Below, in pieces: positions 15,624-24,350 of a DNA stretch of 64,000 nucleotides (positions are counted from its first letter, which is position 1; every line of letters starts with the position of its first letter). Source of the stretch: Methanomassiliicoccales archaeon (GTDB lineage: Archaea > Thermoplasmatota > Thermoplasmata > Methanomassiliicoccales > JACIVX01); contig JAWCLO010000003.1 of NCBI GenBank assembly GCA_038850735.1, forward strand, positions 62,001 to 126,000. Reading direction: 5' to 3'. The position numbers were made by a program, and so were the translations under genes. The notes beneath the pieces were generated by a model that was not told where the DNA came from, searched no databases, and worked only from the letters and a program-made list of their open reading frames with translations.

Positions 15624-16814
15624 ATGTGCATGTCTATTGAGAAAAAAATTTACATGGATCACACGGCCGGAAAACCTGTGGATGGACGAGTCATCGAAGT
15701 GATGGCGGAATATATGCGATATCATTATGGCAACCCTGTTTCCATACATCCATTCGGCGAAGAGCCAAGGAGGGCTTTGGAGGAGGCACGCAAAAATATT
15801 GTAAATTTGATAAACGCTGGAAAGAAGGACATCATAGTTTTTACTTCAGGCGCCACCGAGAGCAACAACATGGCTATTAAAGGTGTGGCAAATCGCTATG
15901 CTGATCGAGGAAAACATGTGATAACCTCAAGCATCGAACATATGTCCGTTTTGAATCCGTGCAAATACCTCAAAACAAAGGGATTCGACTTAACATTCCT
16001 GCCAGTGGATCGGTATGGCGTCGTGAATATTGAAAGCCTCGAGCGCGAGTTGAGAAATGACACAATTCTCGTGTCGATTCAGTATGCGAACGGGGAAATT
16101 GGAACTATTCAGCCTATCAGAGTTATAAGTGAAATAGTACATAGGAAGAGCGCGCTGCTTCATGTGGACGCTACAGCAGCGATAGGACAGATTCCGATCG
16201 ATGTGGAAAAGGACGGAATCGATCTTCTTACTCTTTCTTCAAACGACATTTATGGGCCTAAAGGCGTTGGCGCCCTCTTTCTTCGCGAGGGAGTACGCCT
16301 GGAACCGATTTTCCACGGTGGCGGCCAGGAAAGGGGACTGCGATCGGGAACAGAAAATGTGCCGGGAATTGCGGGATTTGGAAAAGCTGCCGAGATCGCA
16401 ATGAAAGAGATGGAAGGAGAAAGTGCAAGACTAGCCAAGCTAAGGGATAAACTTATCAGGGGTTTGCTCGAATCCATACCTCATTCCTATCTAAACGGGC
16501 ATGCGGTAAATCGCCTGCCAGACAACGCTGCGGTTAGATTCAGCTTCATAGAAGGGGAATCGATACTATTGAGCCTAAGCATGATAGGAGTGGCAGCATC
16601 GTCGGGGTCGGCGTGCACCACGAAAACTCTCGAGCCCTCGCATGTATTGATGGCAACGGGGCTGAAGCATGAGGAAGCACATGGCTCTATTTTATTTACA
16701 CTTGGAAAACAGAACACAGAGGAAGAAGCCGATTATGTCATAAGCGCAATGCCCGGTATCATCAAGAGGTTGAGGGCGATGTCACCGTTGACACCGAAGG
16801 AGTTGGTGAGTTAA
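15624..16814 (+). CDS. iscS: IscS/NifS-type cysteine desulfurase homologue lacking the PLP lysine
   Basis: A 396-residue class V aminotransferase-fold protein. It keeps the cofactor pocket segment TSGATESNNMA, the EH motif and the catalytic Cys loop SSGSACTTKTL (Cys331). The stretch that normally reads SxHKxxGPKG instead reads SSNDIYGPKG, so the PLP-binding Lys is Asp208 and the preceding His is Asn. A pocket Gln (VDATQ) is Ala. The IscS of Archaeoglobus fulgidus is known to have the same Lys-to-Asp change. Ordinary PLP-dependent desulfuration is unlikely. It may act as a scaffold or persulfide acceptor for IscU. It overlaps iscU by one base. Confidence 0.9.
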   Translation: MCMSIEKKIYMDHTAGKPVDGRVIEVMAEYMRYHYGNPVSIHPFGEEPRRALEEARKNIVNLINAGKKDIIVFTSGATESNNMAIKGVANRYADRGKHVITSSIEHMSVLNPCKYLKTKGFDLTFLPVDRYGVVNIESLERELRNDTILVSIQYANGEIGTIQPIRVISEIVHRKSALLHVDATAAIGQIPIDVEKDGIDLLTLSSNDIYGPKGVGALFLREGVRLEPIFHGGGQERGLRSGTENVPGIAGFGKAAEIAMKEMEGESARLAKLRDKLIRGLLESIPHSYLNGHAVNRLPDNAAVRFSFIEGESILLSLSMIGVAASSGSACTTKTLEPSHVLMATGLKHEEAHGSILFTLGKQNTEEEADYVISAMPGIIKRLRAMSPLTPKELVS

Positions 16815-17200
16815 TGTATAGCGATAAAGTTTTGGAGCATTTTAAAAATCCGCGAAACATGGGGGAGATCCCTGATGCTGATGGAATAGGGACTGTCGGG
16901 AATCCTGTTTGTGGAGACATGATGACGATCTACATCAAAGTGAGCGACGATAGGATTGAGGACATAAAATTCAAGACATTTGGCTGCGGAGCAGCTGTTG
17001 CCACAAGCAGCATGGTGACCGAACTCGCCAAAGGCAAAACCTTGGAAGAGGCATTGAAAATAACGAGAAAAGATGTAGCTGATGCGCTCGAGGGCCTCCC
17101 ACCGGTCAAAATGCATTGTTCAAACCTAGCAGCAGATGCACTCAAAGCTGCCATAGAGGATTATTATAAGAAGAAAAGGACTAGGGAGGGCTCAAATTGA
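16814..17200 (+). CDS. iscU: Iron-sulfur cluster scaffold protein IscU/NifU N-terminal type
   Basis: A 128-residue scaffold for [2Fe-2S] assembly. The start YSDKVLEHFKNPRNMGEI is typical. The three cluster-ligand Cys are seen in GNPVCGDMM, FGCGAAVATSS and KMHCSNLAADAL, and the Asp after the first Cys is kept. It follows the lysine-less IscS directly, sharing one base. Its stop (TGA) overlaps the TTG start of a small zinc-binding protein. The pair is expected to form an IscS-IscU complex. Confidence 0.95.
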   Translation: MYSDKVLEHFKNPRNMGEIPDADGIGTVGNPVCGDMMTIYIKVSDDRIEDIKFKTFGCGAAVATSSMVTELAKGKTLEEALKITRKDVADALEGLPPVKMHCSNLAADALKAAIEDYYKKKRTREGSN

Positions 17201-17361
17201 AGAAAGAATTTATTCGATGCGAATTCTGCAAGAGCGAGTTGCCATTCGAGATGTGCCAGCTGGCTGCTTATTCGGCGACAATCGATGGAAAAGAGTATGT
17301 TTTCTGTTGTAAGAACTGTGCTGATAGATTCGAGGTAAAAAGAAAAGCGAGTCTCAAATAA
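17197..17361 (+). CDS. Small Cys-rich (TRASH/zinc-ribbon-like) protein
   Basis: A 54-residue protein that follows iscU with a TTGA overlap. GGGAGGG ends seven bases before the TTG start, giving strong ribosome-binding support. Cysteines fall as RCEFCK near the N-terminus, one further Cys at residue 20, then FCCKNC near residue 42. This resembles metal-sensing TRASH/MYM-type zinc fingers. It may supply or sense metal for cluster assembly. The family call is tentative, but the coding status is supported by overlap, ribosome binding site and composition. Confidence 0.75.
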   Translation: MKKEFIRCEFCKSELPFEMCQLAAYSATIDGKEYVFCCKNCADRFEVKRKASLK

Positions 17362-17806
17362 GGGAAGCACGAATAGAATTTCAATGTCGATATCTGGGCA
17401 ACAATAAGGCAATCAATTATCGAAAGAAATGAAAAAACGTCTAGATTAAATTGTATTTCGATTCTCTCACCGGATGCGGGGCTTGAATCGATTTTCCTCT
17501 TCAGCTTTTGACCCTTCATTCAAGTTAGGATAATGAAATAATTCTCGAACACGCGTGATGAGGCTTTGCTGGTGTGAGAGAATTCGTCTGCTTGACTGAT
17601 TCGTCGATACGGGTGCGAGGGAAATAGGTACCAGCATTGACGCAGAACGATGCATTTTTCCAGTACAACTCAATACACATGCAGGTAGACTTCTGGTACT
17701 GCGTCCCGAGTTGTATCAGAGGTTCGCAAGATAAACGGCATTCTTATCTGAAAATCTCGATAGGCATAACACCTGGTTAGCTTTTGGAGCGTTTCGAGAA
17801 GCGCTC
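17362..17806. other. Intergenic, no gene recognised
   Basis: About 445 bp between the iscU cluster and the membrane-anchored protein. A minus-strand frame ending near 17467 has an unusual composition and no family signature, so I leave it out. The right end carries the promoter of the next gene. Confidence 0.45.
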
Positions 17807-17814
17807 TTTAAATA
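17807..17814 (+). promoter_or_regulatory. TATA box for the membrane-anchored protein
   Basis: TTTAAATA centred about 28 bp upstream of the ATG at 17839 fits a leaderless mRNA beginning at that codon. This helps decide between the possible starts at 17815, 17821 and 17839. Confidence 0.5.
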
Positions 17815-17838
17815 TTGAGAATGAAATCAGACGAGAAC

Positions 17839-18510
17839 ATGGAGAAAACGAGAGTGATAAAGTGGGGGATATTTGGAGTCGCAGTTGTCGCGATCATTGT
17901 GTTGCTTTTCGTATATGTAAAAGTTCCCCCAGTCGCACAAGTGACGGATTGGGAAATCAAAGCCGACGGAACGGTAGCTTATCTTTATTTCGATTACGAG
18001 TCAAAGGATATGCTTAAGGCGGAACTTGTCGATCCAGAAGGACACATCACTGGCACAACGATGATTTCGCCCATGGGTGTGAGGGCAAAACTTCCAGCAT
18101 GCGCGGATCGGGAGAGCGTGAAACCTGGACAATATACACTACGTTTCCTAGATCCATTCGGCAATGTGGTTTATCAAAAGGAAATTGAAATCTATGGACC
18201 GTCGGTCGAGGTTAACAATGTAAAAATTAGATACTATGGTTCTCAGAGTTCAAATTACATCGATAACATAACGATTGAATTCGAAAACACAGGCGATTCC
18301 CCATTGTACATCCACAAAATAATTGGCAAGATTAATGGTGAAGAGCAGCTCAATGCTTATGTCTCGCGGTACGTGAATTGCGGGATCTCAACACTCTCCA
18401 TGAACGTGTATTCCAATCCGATTCCATCTGGAACCCACGATCTTGTGTTGGAGTTCATCGATGAGAACGATAGCGTTATTCTGACAAAGACTGTGCAGAT
18501 CTATGTCTGA
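17839..18510 (+). CDS. Membrane-anchored protein of unknown function
   Basis: A protein of about 223 residues with an N-terminal transmembrane helix (WGIFGVAVVAIIVLLFVYV) after a short positively charged tail. The remainder is predicted extracellular and beta-rich. Phrases such as EIEFEN-like strands, PGQYTLRFLDPFGNVVY and PIPSGTHDLVLEFIDEND suggest one or two Ig/CARDB-like beta-sandwich modules. No enzyme motif is seen. The start at 17839 is chosen from the TATA spacing; ATG 17821 and TTG 17815 are alternatives. It stands alone. Confidence 0.75.
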   Translation: MEKTRVIKWGIFGVAVVAIIVLLFVYVKVPPVAQVTDWEIKADGTVAYLYFDYESKDMLKAELVDPEGHITGTTMISPMGVRAKLPACADRESVKPGQYTLRFLDPFGNVVYQKEIEIYGPSVEVNNVKIRYYGSQSSNYIDNITIEFENTGDSPLYIHKIIGKINGEEQLNAYVSRYVNCGISTLSMNVYSNPIPSGTHDLVLEFIDENDSVILTKTVQIYV

Positions 18511-19421
18511 GCGAATCTTTATCCTCTTTTAGATGTCCGTATCTTCGTAAGTTCCAGCGTATTTTTTTCAACAATTAGTCAGGATTTCAATGGTACATGT
18601 ACAAAACACATGGCTTTTTTGGATCCGTTTTGTAAGGCAGGTATCTAGCGCGTGAGAATAAGAAAGAACTTTTGTGCTATCATGGAAGAGCATTACAATT
18701 TCTTAAAAGAAGGCAAAGGGATTGTTTTTTCCTCACGGTCTTCCTCAAAAAATGAAACATAAGATGAAGAATAGATTTTATTGTTGGAGATCCATGATTG
18801 AACTACCTGAGATATGTTCAATTTGATGTGTTTTTCAGAGCTGGCTCTTCATAATCCCGCTTAGATTTTTCTTTGATGCCCTTTACTCTAGCTTTCTTAT
18901 CTGACAATACTCCACGCAGGGGTTTTATGGGACTTAAGGGGTCATTAGTTCTTGATCTGCAATTCAAGGATCGTCAAGAAATCTTATAAAGAGCTGTTTT
19001 GGCGCTGATCATTTTCTGCAAGAGCATTGTTTATAATAGATGCGGTATTAAAGTAGGCAGACGTGTTTTGGATATTAAAATGCCTAGACATCCCTTTAAT
19101 GTACGAAGGTGAACTTTGTTCGATAGTTTACTGGACATGGTGACAAATCGATGCAAAGCTGATTGAAAAAGAGAGCCACCATATCATTCGCATTTGCCGG
19201 AAGAAATAAACAACAGAAGTAGTGCCGGCCACCTTAGGAATCACAAAAATCGGCGAAAGAGGTCCGTTCGTCGATCTTAAAATTGAGCATGCTCTCCATT
19301 GCAACATCATCATTGGTGGATTAACTGGACCTTTGAAAATTTCCAGATATCTGGCCGTTTTCTGACAATTCTTAGTTCAATTAGAAAGACATTTCAAAGG
19401 ATATGATATGTTTTTCCAATT
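18511..19421. other. Long gene-poor region
   Basis: About 910 bp with no intact gene. Near 19220-19330 a plus-strand stretch reads ATLGITKIGERGPFVDLK and continues into IEHALHCNIIIGG. It looks like protein but has no start and is interrupted upstream, so it may be a gene remnant. Composition is AT-rich. No RNA gene or repeat array was identified. Confidence 0.4.
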
Positions 19422-19988
19422 TCAATTACTGGTGCCTCTTTTGAACTCCTTACCTATACTCCAGGGTTTGGCTAATCTTTCGCCGAGACGGTAATACGAT
19501 CGGTCTGTCATCGAGAACAAAATAGGCCGGAGTTTCGAGAAATCCAAATTAGCGCCGGTCATCACCTTCTCATCGCAATATGTTTCTATGATCTTCCCGA
19601 CGAATAAATCATGATTGGGAAAGTCAATTATTGAGACGAGTTCACATTCCATGCAAACTGGGCACTCTTCGATCATTGGGGCCGTCTTAAGTTTCCCGTA
19701 AAATGTCTTGAAAAGAGTAGACTTGTCTTCGTCTCTTCCAGATACAAGTCCACAATAATCGGTCACCTTCACCATGTCCTCCGTTGGGATGTTGACGCTG
19801 AAGCATTTGGTTTCCCTTATACCCAAATTAGTGTAGTGTTTTTTATTCACACTTATGGTAATAGATCCGAAATCAGCTATGCCAACGTGAGCAATCGCAG
19901 CATAATTCGGTTTCCCGTTGACCAATGCACCAACAAGCACCGTCGGCATAGGGTATAGACAATTCTTTGCATTGATTTCTTTTTTCAT
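19422..19988 (-). CDS. Flavin reductase / flavoredoxin-like FMN-binding protein
   Basis: A 188-residue FMN-binding split-barrel protein of the flavin reductase family. Typical features are YPMPTVLVGALVNGKPN at the start, then IADFGSITISVNKKHYT and the FSVNIPTEDMVKVTDYCG segment. The C-terminal part SFTDR-like (SMTDRSYYRLG) closes the barrel. Archaeal members often act as flavoredoxins or electron-transfer proteins. It is isolated and flanked by gene-poor DNA. The SMTDRSYYRLG ending is typical of anaerobe homologues. Confidence 0.9.
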   Translation of the reverse strand: MKKEINAKNCLYPMPTVLVGALVNGKPNYAAIAHVGIADFGSITISVNKKHYTNLGIRETKCFSVNIPTEDMVKVTDYCGLVSGRDEDKSTLFKTFYGKLKTAPMIEECPVCMECELVSIIDFPNHDLFVGKIIETYCDEKVMTGANLDFSKLRPILFSMTDRSYYRLGERLAKPWSIGKEFKRGTSN

Positions 19989-20936
19989 TTGATTGGCCTC
20001 CGTTCTGGATATGTTGCATGATGTTTATCCTATTTTCCCCTCTTCAATATTAACAAACGCGCCTTCGATGCCACATCATCAAGCAGCCATTCTAGAGATT
20101 TTAAACCCAAAAAAATTTAGCAACAAGTGAGAGCATACTAGGAGAATTCCTAAAGAGGTTGGGTGCAAGATATATTTCTTCTGCTGTCAGAACGTGGAAA
20201 GCTATCTTCGGGTGTCTCATAGAAAAGTAGAGTGGGGATCCGAGGAACATCTCTTACCTTGAAGACGACTAGCTAGAAGCTAAAAGTGTTCAAAATCAGG
20301 CACCTCTCGCTGCGGAGGGGGTTGCGAATATCTCGTCCGATGAAACCCTTTTCTCTTTTTTTTCTTTTTGCAGGCAGTCGATTTATTACAGATAATCATC
20401 TTATTACCCTTGGTCTTTTGTGATAAATCTTTCACTGTGCAGACAGTAAAATCGTGTCCAAAAAAAAAACAATGTGGAGGTTATCTAGAATTAACCACAT
20501 AAAAAATGGTCTTTTGAGAGCTGATTATTTTATCATGGTTCCAGTGAGAGCGGAATTGTGGTGGAAATTGAATTGAGATAGCATTCCTAATAAAGGCCAA
20601 GACACACCCACGATTATGAGAATTCTCGAAAAGAGTAACAGGATCGAAATTAGATATGTCGCCAAGCAGGGCTTGCAATCTGCAGCGTGAATCTGAATCC
20701 ATAGACGCTCTGAATTTGATTACCAATAGGTGCATCCAGGCCTCCAATTTCCAAATCGCATAACAGCCTGGAATATGAACGGCAACGTCTTGTCGCTACC
20801 AAAAGAAGCACAGGAAGAAAAATTGAAAGTCTAAACATGGAGGTTGAATAAAAAATACACAAATGATAGGCATCAAATACTCTTTACTACTTGATGAACG
20901 GGTTTAAAAGTAATCTGATTGATTGAAGACATACAA
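19989..20936. other. Gene-poor region left of the CRISPR-Cas operon
   Basis: About 950 bp without a supported gene. Short frames near 20137-20350 and 20481-20870 have protein-like stretches but no recognisable domain, and they are interrupted. Decayed genes are possible. A poly-A tract lies at 20461-20469. Confidence 0.4.
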
Positions 20937-20969
20937 GTTGCTATTGAAAAAGATCACAAGGATTGAAAC
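20937..20969 (+). repeat. Solitary CRISPR-repeat-like sequence (weak)
   Basis: A 33-nt stretch starts with GTTGC and ends with GGATTGAAAC, the terminus of many type I-B repeats, including the eight-base handle ATTGAAAC. It lies about 720 bp upstream of cas6 on the same strand as the operon. No second copy is present at spacer distance on either side. ATTGAAAC also occurs elsewhere in the window by chance, so this may be coincidental. Confidence 0.3.
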
Positions 20970-21687
20970 TCCGTTGATACAAAACATTTTTAGAAAAGTG
21001 CTTCAAGAAATTACTGGTTGAAGGGGGATTTCCTAAATGCCAGATATTTCGCTCATTTCTTTTCAAATTTCTTAAGAATGCTTTTGGGTTTATTCTTGCT
21101 TTTAGGCCGATTTAACTTTTCAATGGTGATTGATGGGTTGATCCCCGTATGAAGGTTGCGTTGTTTTTAGCGATTCAAATATTGTATTTTGTCTCTGAAA
21201 GTTCTTGCTTTAAAGTTATGGTTTTCGTTTTTTCATCGCCCGAAGATTAAACATGACTTTCTCTGATTATGGAGTGAAAGCGGTTATCTTCGAGCTGTCG
21301 AGGATATTGGCTACCTAAGTTCTGATGATCTTGCAAATTCTGTTTCTTTAAGTTTTAGCGTCATTTTGCTGTCTCTAAGTTCTTGCGCAAAATAGCTGAC
21401 AAGTTATTATTTTATTTCCCTGCATGAGAACATACCGTTTTCTTCGAACATTATGAGGAGTTGTGGCACTGTGGCTTCTTTGTTAAGCATAGAGAGCGTT
21501 TCAGTTGCCATTTGCAATGCAGTCAAGTTTTGTGGGTTATTTGGATTCGCTCTTAAACTTTCCAGAACACTTGAGCCAACGAGAGGATCTGATTATCTAT
21601 GCGTAGAATCTCTTAGAGAATTTTCCACGGATGAAAGTAGCAAATACAGATAATAAATATATAACTGAGGAGGCGATTAATAAATAA
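20970..21687. other. AT-rich region upstream of cas6
   Basis: About 720 bp with no gene. It is T-rich on the plus strand and contains two similar phrases, near 21190 (GTCTCTGAAAGTTCTTGC) and near 21371 (GTCTCTAAGTTCTTGC). It should hold the promoter of the cas operon. GAGGAGG at 21667-21673 lies 14 bp before the cas6 ATG. Confidence 0.4.
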
Positions 21688-22422
21688 ATGCGTCTTACGC
21701 TTGAATTCGCCTTTGATCGGCAACTAAGACTTCCAATCCAGTATAATTATCAAATCCAGAGTTTATTATATAATAATATTTCGCCAGAATTAGCAGAATT
21801 TCTTCATGACCATGGTTTTCATGCCGGGAAACGCAGATTTAAGCTTTTTACTTTTTCGAGACTTCAAGGTAAATTCTTTTTTGAGGCAGGAAACGGGACG
21901 ATGATTTTTAGACCTCCTGTTTACATAACAATCAGTTCTCCAGTCGAGAGATTTGTTAGCGAACTTGCAAATTCACTACTTCAAAAGGAAGATCTATTGC
22001 TGTGTAAGAATAGGATTCATGTAAAATCGATCAGAGTGCATCCTGAACCAGAGTTAACACGAGATATTAAGATAAAGATGATATCACCTCTCACTGTTTA
22101 TAGCACATTAATGACGGCCGATGGTAGGAAGAAAACTTACTACTATTCACCTTATGAGGACGAATTTGCAGAAATGGTTGATGAAAATTTGAGAAAAAAA
22201 TATTTCGCGCTTTATCGAAAATCACCGAGAGCAAAAAAATTGGAAATCACCCCGATCAGCAAGCCGCATCTGAAGATATTAAATTATAGAGGAACTGTTA
22301 TAAAAGCATGGCTCGGACTATTTCATTTGAGCGGAAACTTAAAAATACTCAAGTTAGCATATGATACAGGTGTGGGGAGTAAGAATTCGCAAGGCTTTGG
22401 CATGTTTGAGGTAGTCGAATGA
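21688..22422 (+). CDS. cas6: CRISPR-associated endoribonuclease Cas6
   Basis: A 244-residue RAMP protein that cuts pre-crRNA within repeats. The N-terminus MRLTLEFAFDRQLRLPIQYNYQIQSLLY is typical of Cas6. The C-terminal glycine-rich loop appears as TGVGSKNSQGFGMFEVVE. A candidate catalytic His lies in ISPELAEFLHDHGFH near residue 30-40. It is the first gene of the cas operon, and its stop overlaps the cas8b start (ATGA). A solitary repeat ending in ATTGAAAC at 30541-30570 is a likely substrate type. Confidence 0.93.
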   Translation: MRLTLEFAFDRQLRLPIQYNYQIQSLLYNNISPELAEFLHDHGFHAGKRRFKLFTFSRLQGKFFFEAGNGTMIFRPPVYITISSPVERFVSELANSLLQKEDLLLCKNRIHVKSIRVHPEPELTRDIKIKMISPLTVYSTLMTADGRKKTYYYSPYEDEFAEMVDENLRKKYFALYRKSPRAKKLEITPISKPHLKILNYRGTVIKAWLGLFHLSGNLKILKLAYDTGVGSKNSQGFGMFEVVE

Positions 22423-24338
22423 TAGAAGCCATTTGGAATATCGGCAAATATGTAAGCGAAAAAGAGAAGAAGAATGGCGTAGAAGACGATTTGGTGGAGA
22501 TTTACATTGACCGTTCTAAACTTCAAAAAACGAAGAAAATTTTATGCATAGTGTTGTGCGAGAGTATGGAAGACATTGAATACAAAGGCATAGCCGTTGA
22601 AGATTATTCTTCTGAGAAACCCGTACTTTACCGGCCGCGCTCTCCAAATGGTCCTGATATTCTACCATGTTCAATCATTACCGAACCAATAAAAACTTTC
22701 AACAAAAAATTATTGGCATGGTTTGAGAAATATAAGGACTTGGATGAGCGTTTTGACAAAATCTACATGACACTTAACGAAAATAAGAATTTGATTGAAA
22801 GTGAATTGAGTGAAGTTTACAAGAGTTTAAGGGTAGATAAGAAAAATGGCATCGACGAGAGAACTAATGCATTACTCACAATAAAATTCGTTGAAAACGG
22901 GGAGGAAAAGCATCTTGGAGAAGATCAATCTTTCAGAGAGATTTTTTCAAGGTTGTCAAGAGAACGCTATTATTTATATGAGGAGGGCGAATCGAGAGGA
23001 AATGGAATCTGTCGGTTATGCGGGCAAGAGAAGGAATTGGGAGGATATGTCCTCGCATCTCTTGGATTTAAATTCGCTACACCGGACAAACCTGGTTTCA
23101 CCCCAAATCTCTGTAGATGTGATTATTGGAAATCTATACAAATTTGTTATGATTGTGCGGAAATCATTGAATGGGGAAAAAGATTTCTTGATGAGAATTT
23201 GAGTTTTCCGAAAGAGGACAATTTCTTGGGATGTCGTTACTATGTAATTCCAAAGTTTGTTTTTGGCCAGATGTTCGATGAACTCTATAATGTAATAATG
23301 TCCGGCCCCTACAAGAACAAGGACTATGATGAGGGGCTTTTAACAAAGGAGGATTGGATTGAAATTGAAATCGCAAAGAAAGAGGATGTTCTGAGCTTGA
23401 TCTTCTTATTCTACGACAAAGACCAAAGCAGGTTCTTAATTCACCAATACATTGAGGATGTTGTCCCGTCGTGGCTTAAGCAAATTGACGAATCTCAGAA
23501 AAAAATCAGAAAAATGCCAATTTTCCAAGAAGAAGCCGTAAAGAAGATTTTCGGCAAAGACAGCGTAGGAAATTTTGTCGCATTTAGATACGGAAATGAT
23601 CGGGGCCTCGGGCGAGCGGGAAATAACTGGTATGCAGTTTTTTTACGCTCTTTTTTCAATTCTAGAGATGCAACAGGCAACTATGGTGATGAATTCAGAT
23701 CAGTAATCGGTGCCATTCTCTCAAGCAAGAAAATCAGCCGTGAAATGGTGATTACGTCGTTTGTGAGGGAAATCACTGACAGTGTCCGAAAAAGAAAAAT
23801 CTTCGATTTCCACACTTTATGTATTAAATCGTTTATGCTCTTGCTTTTCTTGGGGGACCTTAAATTGATTGATGTAAGTTGCATGGGAGGGAATAAAAAG
23901 ATGGAAGAAACGAAGGAAAAAGTAGGTTCATCAAGGAGTCTTTTAGAGAGAATCGATGAATTTTTCAAAGATTATGGGATTACAGGGGAAGATAGGCGCG
24001 CCGCCTTTTGTGTCGGTATGTTAGCAGACCGTGTTCTGGAAGTCCAGAGAAAGGAGAGAGAAAAGAAATTTGGAGAAGAACCATTTTGGGAAAAATTACA
24101 CGATCTGAGGTTAGATGAGTCGCGAATTAAAAGCATCTATCGTGACTCACTAGCAAAGCTAAGACAGTATAAAAGAGCATACCAGAGTTTAGAGGAGGTC
24201 GTCGGTATTCATCTTGCGGCCGCGGAGAGTAAGTGGAAATCCTCAAGAGACGATATAAGCTATTTTTTTGCGCTGGGGATGACGCTTTCAAAATTGCTTA
24301 TATATGCGGACAATGAGGAGAAGGAAATGTGGGTATAA
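22419..24338 (+). CDS. cas8b: Type I-B Cascade large subunit Cas8b (Csh1/TM1802-like)
   Basis: A 639-residue large subunit, expected to recognise the PAM within the Cascade complex. A zinc-finger-like region is visible at residues ~190-250: CRLCGQEKELGG, then CRCDYWK and ICYDCAE, which is characteristic of the TM1802/Csh1 group. The remainder is divergent, as usual for Cas8. Position between cas6 and the csh2-type cas7 agrees with subtype I-B. It overlaps cas6 by four bases and ends 12 bp before cas7. Confidence 0.88.
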   Translation: MIEAIWNIGKYVSEKEKKNGVEDDLVEIYIDRSKLQKTKKILCIVLCESMEDIEYKGIAVEDYSSEKPVLYRPRSPNGPDILPCSIITEPIKTFNKKLLAWFEKYKDLDERFDKIYMTLNENKNLIESELSEVYKSLRVDKKNGIDERTNALLTIKFVENGEEKHLGEDQSFREIFSRLSRERYYLYEEGESRGNGICRLCGQEKELGGYVLASLGFKFATPDKPGFTPNLCRCDYWKSIQICYDCAEIIEWGKRFLDENLSFPKEDNFLGCRYYVIPKFVFGQMFDELYNVIMSGPYKNKDYDEGLLTKEDWIEIEIAKKEDVLSLIFLFYDKDQSRFLIHQYIEDVVPSWLKQIDESQKKIRKMPIFQEEAVKKIFGKDSVGNFVAFRYGNDRGLGRAGNNWYAVFLRSFFNSRDATGNYGDEFRSVIGAILSSKKISREMVITSFVREITDSVRKRKIFDFHTLCIKSFMLLLFLGDLKLIDVSCMGGNKKMEETKEKVGSSRSLLERIDEFFKDYGITGEDRRAAFCVGMLADRVLEVQRKEREKKFGEEPFWEKLHDLRLDESRIKSIYRDSLAKLRQYKRAYQSLEEVVGIHLAAAESKWKSSRDDISYFFALGMTLSKLLIYADNEEKEMWV

Positions 24339-24350
24339 GGAGGAAGACCT

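Noticed and set aside
17467-17673. A minus-strand frame ending VRELFHYPNLNEG...
   Set aside because: Looks like a spurious frame. It has no start context and no domain I recognise.
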